From assembly GCA_964476245.1 (NCBI GenBank), contig CAYYYW010000004.1:16307-80306 (forward strand): a stretch of DNA of 64,000 nucleotides, given 5' to 3'. Shown in pieces: positions 59,785 to 64,000 of the stretch. The first letter of the stretch is position 1; every line of letters begins with the position of its first letter. The translations under genes were made by a program, and so were the position numbers. This stretch comes from CAYYYW01 sp964476245. GTDB lineage: Bacteria; Patescibacteriota; Microgenomatia; UBA1406; HO2-37-13b. The notes beneath the pieces are model-generated. The model did no database searches, had not been told where the DNA came from, and saw nothing but the letters and a program-made list of their open reading frames with translations.

Positions 59785-60480
59785 CTAATGATGTTTATAT
59801 AATTTAATTTCTGTGCCAAAAATCTGCTCTAATGTCCCTGGGCTTAAAATTTCTTTTGGCTCGCCAAAACAAGAATGTCGTTTACGACTTAAACACAGCA
59901 CATTGGTAGAATGTTTATAGACAATATTTAAATCATGGGTTACAAGGAAAATGGTTAGTTTTTCTTTTACCCAAACACTATGTAATAAAGAATAAATAGT
60001 TTTTCCTCCACCAATATCTATTCCTGTCGTTGGCTCATCTAAAAATACAACATTAGGATGGGAAATTAATACCCAAGCCACCAACATTCTTTGGAATTGT
60101 CCACCGGATAAACTGTCGGCTGTTTTGAAGAGAATATTTTTCTCTAATCCCACCAACTGGAGAAATCGATTTATTTCTTTAGGTGTTGGTAGGGGATCCT
60201 TTAGTGCAAAAAAGTCTTGCACTGTCATTGGAAAATCTTTAACTTTTAATTGGGTTAAGCCTTGCGGTAAGTAACCAATCTTTGGCTTTTGGTGCCAAAT
60301 GATATCTCCCTCATAAGGTAAAAGTCCTAGAAGAGTTCTTAAAAGTACGCTCTTCCCAGCACCATTAGGGCCTAAAATGGTCAAAATTTCTCCTTGGGCA
60401 ACTTGGAAAGATAAATCTTGTATAACCTTTTCTCCATCCAAATTCACATTTAAATTTTTGACTTCTAAAAGCATATTCAT
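59785..60480 (-). CDS. Metal ABC transporter ATPase (ZnuC-like)
   Basis: 231 residues. Walker A GPNGAGKSV, signature LSGGQFQRMLVAW, Walker B FLDEPTTGID and switch HD in LVTHDLN. The fifth residue after the Walker Lys is normal. It sits 12 bases upstream of the permease. Confidence 0.92.
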   Translation of the reverse strand: MNMLLEVKNLNVNLDGEKVIQDLSFQVAQGEILTILGPNGAGKSVLLRTLLGLLPYEGDIIWHQKPKIGYLPQGLTQLKVKDFPMTVQDFFALKDPLPTPKEINRFLQLVGLEKNILFKTADSLSGGQFQRMLVAWVLISHPNVVFLDEPTTGIDIGGGKTIYSLLHSVWVKEKLTIFLVTHDLNIVYKHSTNVLCLSRKRHSCFGEPKEILSPGTLEQIFGTEIKLYKHH

Positions 60481-60499
60481 ATTATTAACCCCAGCACCA

Positions 60500-60621
60500 G
60501 AATGCCCCGTGCGTTAGCACGTGGGATGAATGGTTTTCAAGCGGGCATTCGGTGCGGGGTTTCGCACTCTGAATGCCCGAAGTGGCTGATGCCCCGACCG
60601 TAAGGTCGGGGAGTGCTTCAC
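60500..60621 (+). mobile_element. IS200/IS605-like end (orphan), with three hairpins
   Basis: Three hairpins in 110 bases: CCCGTGC-GTTA-GCACGTGGG (60506-60525), GGGCATTC/GAATGCCC (60543-60578) and CCCCGACC-GTAA-GGTCGGGG (60592-60611), ending GAGTGCTTCAC. The last hairpin with a TTCAC end is the form of IS605/TnpB right ends, which also form the 3' end of the guide (omega/re) RNA. No tnpA or tnpB is nearby. The element stops where the CcdA-like gene's stop codon begins. Confidence 0.55.
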
Positions 60622-61778
60622 TAAACCCATCCTTTAATTATTGATAATATCATTGTTCCTCCGATAATAAGCATGAGTATTCCGGCGATTAAATGGAGAA
60701 TTTTTATTTTCTCCTGCCTAATTTTTTCTAATTTTTCTGTTGTTGACAAACCCTTATAAATAATTGTTGAAAGTATTATTAAAGGCATTACAAAAACTAA
60801 ATTATATAAAAGAAGATATATTATTCCCGTAGCCCTTGTTACTTCTTTTGCCAGTAATCCCAATATTACAATATAAGGACCTCCGGTGCAAGGAAGTTCA
60901 AAAAGAGACACGACAAAACCAACGAAAAAAGCTCCTAATGGAGAAGTCGCCCGATTAATTATTTTTTTCATTGTTGGCCGCCAACTTAAAGGAATTTCCA
61001 TCAAGAAACCTTTTCCATACCAAAAATAATCTTTAATATTAAACAGACCAACAAGAACGGCAAGAATTGTGACAAAAATATAAAAGCTATGGCTTAATTT
61101 GGTAGCTTGAAGAGCAGAAAATAATCCTAAACCCATTAAAAAATAAGAAATATAAATTGAGACGGTAAACGCCAACCCAAATTTTAAGGCTCGTTTTTTG
61201 TCGGCAATAGATAAGGCGGTAGTCATAAGAATTATTAAAACCGCAAAAGCGCAAGGATTTATCGCATCAACAGCTGCTACTCCGACAACTATCGGGATAG
61301 TTAATTTTTTTATATTTTTCTTTTTCTCCAGAGTTGGAGAAGACTCTTCCGTATTTTTTTCAACAGGGTTTCCGCATTTTTTTAATGAACATCTTTTTAT
61401 CTCATTTTCTAACGAAACAGAGATTTCCTTGCTAAATCCCACGATTACTTTATTGTCAATAAATACTGTTGGAACGCCCTCTATTTTTGTATTAAATTTA
61501 TCAACCAATTCTTCAAATAACTTTCTGTTTTGATTATTTTGATATACTTCGTGTTCGTAAATTTGTAACGTAGGGTATTTATCTTCTTTGATATCGTTTA
61601 AAAAAGATAATAAAGTTGAACAGTGAAGGCAACCTTGCCCGTAAAAAACATGTAAATAAACCTCATTTTTGCCATTGTCTTGATTTTGAGCGCGAATCTC
61701 TGTTAAGAAGAAAATAAATAAAGTAACTAAGGCGAGAAAAATCGCAATTAATTTATAATTTTTGTATTTTGGGCTCAT
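60621..61778 (-). CDS. Thioredoxin-like plus CcdA/DsbD-like membrane protein
   Basis: 385 residues. A signal/anchor helix (LIAIFLALVTLFIFFLTEI) precedes a glutaredoxin/thioredoxin-like domain with CLHC (about residue 49-52) and the cis-Pro (EGVPTVFIDNKVIVGF). Six helices of the CcdA/DsbD type follow, with Cys in DAINPCAFAVLI and FELPCTGGPYI. It should carry electrons through the membrane to the fused outer redox domain. Here it may keep cluster or metal proteins reduced. Confidence 0.88.
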   Translation of the reverse strand: MSPKYKNYKLIAIFLALVTLFIFFLTEIRAQNQDNGKNEVYLHVFYGQGCLHCSTLLSFLNDIKEDKYPTLQIYEHEVYQNNQNRKLFEELVDKFNTKIEGVPTVFIDNKVIVGFSKEISVSLENEIKRCSLKKCGNPVEKNTEESSPTLEKKKNIKKLTIPIVVGVAAVDAINPCAFAVLIILMTTALSIADKKRALKFGLAFTVSIYISYFLMGLGLFSALQATKLSHSFYIFVTILAVLVGLFNIKDYFWYGKGFLMEIPLSWRPTMKKIINRATSPLGAFFVGFVVSLFELPCTGGPYIVILGLLAKEVTRATGIIYLLLYNLVFVMPLIILSTIIYKGLSTTEKLEKIRQEKIKILHLIAGILMLIIGGTMILSIIKGWV

Positions 61779-61790
61779 ATGTTTTATTTT

Positions 61791-61864
61791 AATCCGCCTT
61801 CGCGAAATTCTTCCGTGTCATAAGACCGTAGATGAAGAGCGGTATTTTCGCTTCGGCAGGATTT
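61791..61864 (+). repeat. Palindromic element beginning AATCCGCCTTCG, copy 2
   Basis: Arms AATCCGCCTTCGCGAAA and TTTTCGCTTCGGCAGGATT with an inner hairpin. The same arms occur at 28056-28114. Confidence 0.7.
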
Positions 61865-61881
61865 CAACTCCTAACGAAGCG

Positions 61882-62778
61882 TTAATTAAAGTTTCCCCGA
61901 GCGTAAGCTCGTGGGAGTTTCAATATCTTCTTTATAATTTCTTGAAATACTTTTTTATATTTTGGATTGACGACGGTGACAGGCTTCATTTTTATCATTG
62001 AATCAACAAAATCTTTTCTGTAAGGTATTTTACCAAGAATCGGTATTTTGCTTTTTTTGGCAAATTTTTCAATTTTTAAACAAAAACTTTTTTCCAGGTC
62101 AAATTTATTAATAACAATTCCATGTTTGATGCCGAAATGATTTGCTAGATATAAAACTCTTTTTAAATCGTGCAGGGCGGAGGGCGTTGGTTCTGTTACG
62201 GCAACGATGTAATCAGTTCCTACCAGTGAGGCAATTACCGGACAGCCGATTCCGGCAGCAGAATCGATTAATATTATTTCTGCCCTCATTTTCTTATTAA
62301 TTTTTTCAGCGCATCTTCTCACCTCTGCGACTACTTCTCCGGAGGCAAGTTCACCTAACTTAAGCTCACCCGAAATTAAATCGACACCATAATTTTTTCC
62401 GGTATAAATTACTCCAATTTCTTTTTTTGTTTCTGTTATCGCACCATAAGGGCAAACAGCAAGACAGGCTTTACAACCAATACATAGATTTTTTACAAAA
62501 GCGGGGTATTTACCTTCCACAAAGACTATGGCGTTTTGTTTACAAATAGCGGCACACTTTCCGCATTTTGTGCATTTGGTAAAATCCCATTTTGGTATCG
62601 GCTGATAAACTTTAGTATATTTTTTTCTTTTTACAGAAAGCATTAAATGGTCGTTGGGACATTCAACGTCAGCATCGACAAGCATTGTTATATTACTTTC
62701 AGCAAACTCAACTGCCAAAGAAGTAGCAACCATTGATTTACCTGTTCCACCCTTACCACCTGTTATTGCGATTTTCAT
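61882..62778 (-). CDS. MinD/Mrp-type ATPase with inserted ferredoxin domain
   Basis: 298 residues from the ATG at 62778; a start six codons upstream is possible. Deviant Walker A GGKGGTGKS near 8-16, then two 4Fe-4S motifs (CTKCGKCAAIC and CIGCKACLAVC, about residues 58-107), and Walker B ILIDSAAGIGCP. This is the P-loop ATPase seen with NifB/NifX-like proteins in anaerobes, thought to handle Fe-S clusters or metal cofactors. The C-terminal LPRAYARGNFN is encoded by a hairpin element. Confidence 0.9.
   Translation of the reverse strand: MKIAITGGKGGTGKSMVATSLAVEFAESNITMLVDADVECPNDHLMLSVKRKKYTKVYQPIPKWDFTKCTKCGKCAAICKQNAIVFVEGKYPAFVKNLCIGCKACLAVCPYGAITETKKEIGVIYTGKNYGVDLISGELKLGELASGEVVAEVRRCAEKINKKMRAEIILIDSAAGIGCPVIASLVGTDYIVAVTEPTPSALHDLKRVLYLANHFGIKHGIVINKFDLEKSFCLKIEKFAKKSKIPILGKIPYRKDFVDSMIKMKPVTVVNPKYKKVFQEIIKKILKLPRAYARGNFN
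61896..61915 (+). repeat. Hairpin CCCGAGC-GTAA-GCTCGTGGG
   Basis: Same plan as the first hairpin of the element at 60500 (CCCGTGC-GTTA-GCACGTGGG), with paired base changes. It forms the last codons of the MinD-type gene. Confidence 0.6.
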
Positions 62779-62861
62779 AAATTCATTTAATTTCAATTAT
62801 TTTTCCTACCCCATTTTCTATAAAGTTTTCTTTATATTCTTGCTTAAATAACTTTCGGCAT

Positions 62862-63059
62862 CTATTTCCTGAACAATGGTAAGGAGTCACTTTCTTCTGA
62901 AGGAATTTTTTTTATCTCTAATTTTGGTTCAATTTTTTCTTCAATCATAGATTTTTCTTTAATTATAGGTCTTTGAGAAAACTGACCTTTTTGATAAAAA
63001 AAATACAAACCTCCTTCTAAAATTAAAATTATTAAGCCAAAAATTATTATTTTTGACAT
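62862..63059 (-). CDS. Small membrane-anchored protein
   Basis: 65 residues: one N-terminal helix (IIIFGLIILILEGGLYFF), then a charged part with PIIKEKSMIEEKIEPKLEIK. No family is recognised. It stands between the MinD-type and FmdB genes on the same strand. Confidence 0.5.
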   Translation of the reverse strand: MSKIIIFGLIILILEGGLYFFYQKGQFSQRPIIKEKSMIEEKIEPKLEIKKIPSEESDSLPLFRK

Positions 63060-63082
63060 TAAATTTTTCTTTTAATTTTTTA

Positions 63083-63280
63083 TTATCCTTTTAGGGGACA
63101 GGTTCCAGTCGGACAAGCAGAACTTTTGCTAATAATTGAAAACGAACCCTCAAAAACCCGACTTACCCCTTTATGGCCGCATTTTGGACAAACTACTTTC
63201 TTGCCTTCGAAATCTTTCATTGGAAAAATATCGCTAAATTTATATTGGCATTTTGGACAACGAAAAGTATAGGTAGGCAT
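63083..63280 (-). CDS. FmdB-type zinc-ribbon protein
   Basis: 65 residues. MPTYTFRCPKCQYKFSDIFP and VVCPKCGHKGVSRVFEG show two CPxC knuckles of the FmdB regulatory family. A second Cys pair (SACPTGTCPLKG) ends it. Role not known; usually a small metal-binding protein beside metal enzymes. Confidence 0.9.
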   Translation of the reverse strand: MPTYTFRCPKCQYKFSDIFPMKDFEGKKVVCPKCGHKGVSRVFEGSFSIISKSSACPTGTCPLKG

Positions 63281-63286
63281 AATTTT

Positions 63287-63649
63287 TTAACCTCCGTTAT
63301 GAACGCAGATATCTTCTATGTTTGCTTTTTTAATTTTATTATCTTTCCACAATTTAAAAATCTCTTTTACTGTTTTTGCTTGGCAAACATATACTTCTAT
63401 TCCCAATTCCCCGCACAAATTTAAAGCTTTTGGCCCAAGGTCTTTGCATAATAGAATATCTGCCCCGTATTTTTTTATCAATTCCGGTGGCAATCCTTTG
63501 CCACCCCTATCCTCGCTGGCATTATCTACAATTTCCACAACTTCGCCTTTCTCGTCAAGAAAAGTGTAGGTATTGCATCTGCCAAAATGCTCCGCTACGT
63601 TATCATCTACCCCTTTTTTATTATTGGTAGGGATTACTATTTTTATCAT
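63287..63649 (-). CDS. NifX/NifB C-terminal-like cofactor-binding protein
   Basis: 120 residues. The dinitrogenase Fe-Mo-cofactor biosynthesis domain: IVIPTNNKKGVDDNVAEHFG near the start, then KYGADILLCKDLGPKALNLC. Members bind Fe-S-containing cofactors. Nitrogenase genes are absent, so this is a general cluster protein. It lies five bases after the next entry. Confidence 0.9.
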   Translation of the reverse strand: MIKIVIPTNNKKGVDDNVAEHFGRCNTYTFLDEKGEVVEIVDNASEDRGGKGLPPELIKKYGADILLCKDLGPKALNLCGELGIEVYVCQAKTVKEIFKLWKDNKIKKANIEDICVHNGG

Positions 63650-63653
63650 TTGT

Positions 63654-63992
63654 TTATTGTGCTTTCTTAAGTTTTCCCTCTATAAATTTTTGTACGGCTT
63701 CCTTTATTAAACCAGCGCCGCTATAAACTTGGATATTAAATTGTTTTAAAACGTCTAATGCTCTTGGACCAACCGCTCCAGTTACGATTGCGCTCACATT
63801 TTTTCCCGCTACCATTTGGGCAGCAGAAATTCCTGCTCCACTCGTTTGATTTATGCTTAAATTTTTTATTGCTTTAAATTCCTTTACTTTTTTATCGTCA
63901 ATTTTAACAATGAGAAAGTAAGGACATCTTCCAAATACCTTATCAACTTCACTATTAAGATTTTTTCCTTTAGAACTTATGGCTATTTTCAT
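63654..63992 (-). CDS. NifX/NifB C-terminal-like cofactor-binding protein
   Basis: 112 residues: IAISSKGKNLNSEVDKVFGR, then GAGISAAQMVAGKNVSAIVT and VGPRALDVLKQFNIQVYSGA. It is a paralogue of the downstream gene. The ATG lies 8 bases inside the window edge, so the start is visible but its promoter is not. Confidence 0.9.
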   Translation of the reverse strand: MKIAISSKGKNLNSEVDKVFGRCPYFLIVKIDDKKVKEFKAIKNLSINQTSGAGISAAQMVAGKNVSAIVTGAVGPRALDVLKQFNIQVYSGAGLIKEAVQKFIEGKLKKAQ

Positions 63993-64000
63993 TTTATTAT

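Noticed and set aside
63287..63992. Nitrogen fixation locus
   Set aside because: NifX-type proteins occur widely without nitrogenase; no nifH, D or K is present.
1..64000. CRISPR array
   Set aside because: No regularly spaced direct repeats were found; the 7-mer arrays have no spacers.
1..64000. tRNA or rRNA genes
   Set aside because: No T-arm GGTTCRAATCC-type word or conserved rRNA stretch was recognised in the intergenic regions. Eye search only.
1..64000. UGA recoding as in Gracilibacteria
   Set aside because: Several intact genes end in TGA (for example uppS and the CAP gene), and no conserved position is TGA.

Overview
The window looks like part of a draft, scaffolded genome of a Candidate Phyla Radiation (Patescibacteria) bacterium, most probably of the Microgenomates/OP11 group. 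The reasons are the AT-rich sequence, closely packed genes, many small membrane proteins, and families typical of that group: DUF4012, DUF2298, LytR_C, LTD proteins with proline/threonine linkers, DUF4143 ATPases, a giant protein beside a TrbC/VirB2-like pilin and a TrbL/VirB6-like protein, and short reduced housekeeping genes. TGA is used as an ordinary stop (for example in the ATGA overlap of uppS and the polyprenyl synthase gene), so the code is standard. I saw no tRNA, rRNA, riboswitch or CRISPR array.

Layout. 0-4 kb is accessory: a 5'-truncated trypsin-like protease, a receiver-like protein, small membrane proteins and a LytR_C protein, separated by copies of a 27-bp intergenic repeat. 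3.9-14.9 kb holds mostly housekeeping and lipid-carrier genes: tspO, uppS and a polyprenyl synthase, Fic, an archaeal-type ATP-dependent DNA ligase, DUF4012, ribosomal protein L25, GAPDH, nadD and a radical SAM protein. 15-20.9 kb holds a compact [NiFe] hydrogenase locus: a HypC-like protein, a DUF6390 protein and a maturation protease on +, converging on the large and small subunits on -, with two EamA-type transporters and no diaphorase subunits. 20.9-27.7 kb holds nusA-infB-DHH-like, rmuC, two glycosyltransferases and GDPD. 27.7-35 kb has a DnaA box and a strong promoter, a DUF2298 protein, valS, and the rpmH-yidC-jag block. 35-45 kb holds a DUF4143 ATPase, a graveyard of gene remnants, a 1425-residue protein with a pilin and a TrbL-like protein, and an RmlA-like protein. 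45-54 kb is a minus-strand envelope cluster: CAP, VanZ, LTD, a coiled-coil C39-like peptidase with FtsEX, an ABC exporter and an RRM protein. 54.6-64 kb holds an IMPase, YibE/F, a ruined encapsulin-type ferritin, then a metal/redox cluster: SDR, DUF134, CDF, ZnuB/ZnuC-like ABC, CcdA-like, MinD-ferredoxin ATPase, FmdB and two NifX-type proteins.

Cross-cutting signals. Small repeat elements have invaded both intergenic DNA and coding frames: heptanucleotide repeats in uppS and the ligase gene, a GC-rich insert in the DUF6390 gene, 'GTCATTC' palindromes in the DUF2298 gene and valS and between genes, and IS200/IS605-like hairpin ends. At least five gene remnants are readable (HD hydrolase, NYN nuclease, a small membrane protein, GxxExxY, ferritin-like). 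Two of the three runs of 100 N are false gaps: the flanks overlap, and joining them restores yidC and an XRE regulator.

Most interesting: the minimal hydrogenase locus, whose small subunit has adjacent cysteines as in NuoB; the giant protein/pilin/TrbL locus; the NifX-MinD-ferredoxin-metal transport cluster; and the in-frame repeat elements.
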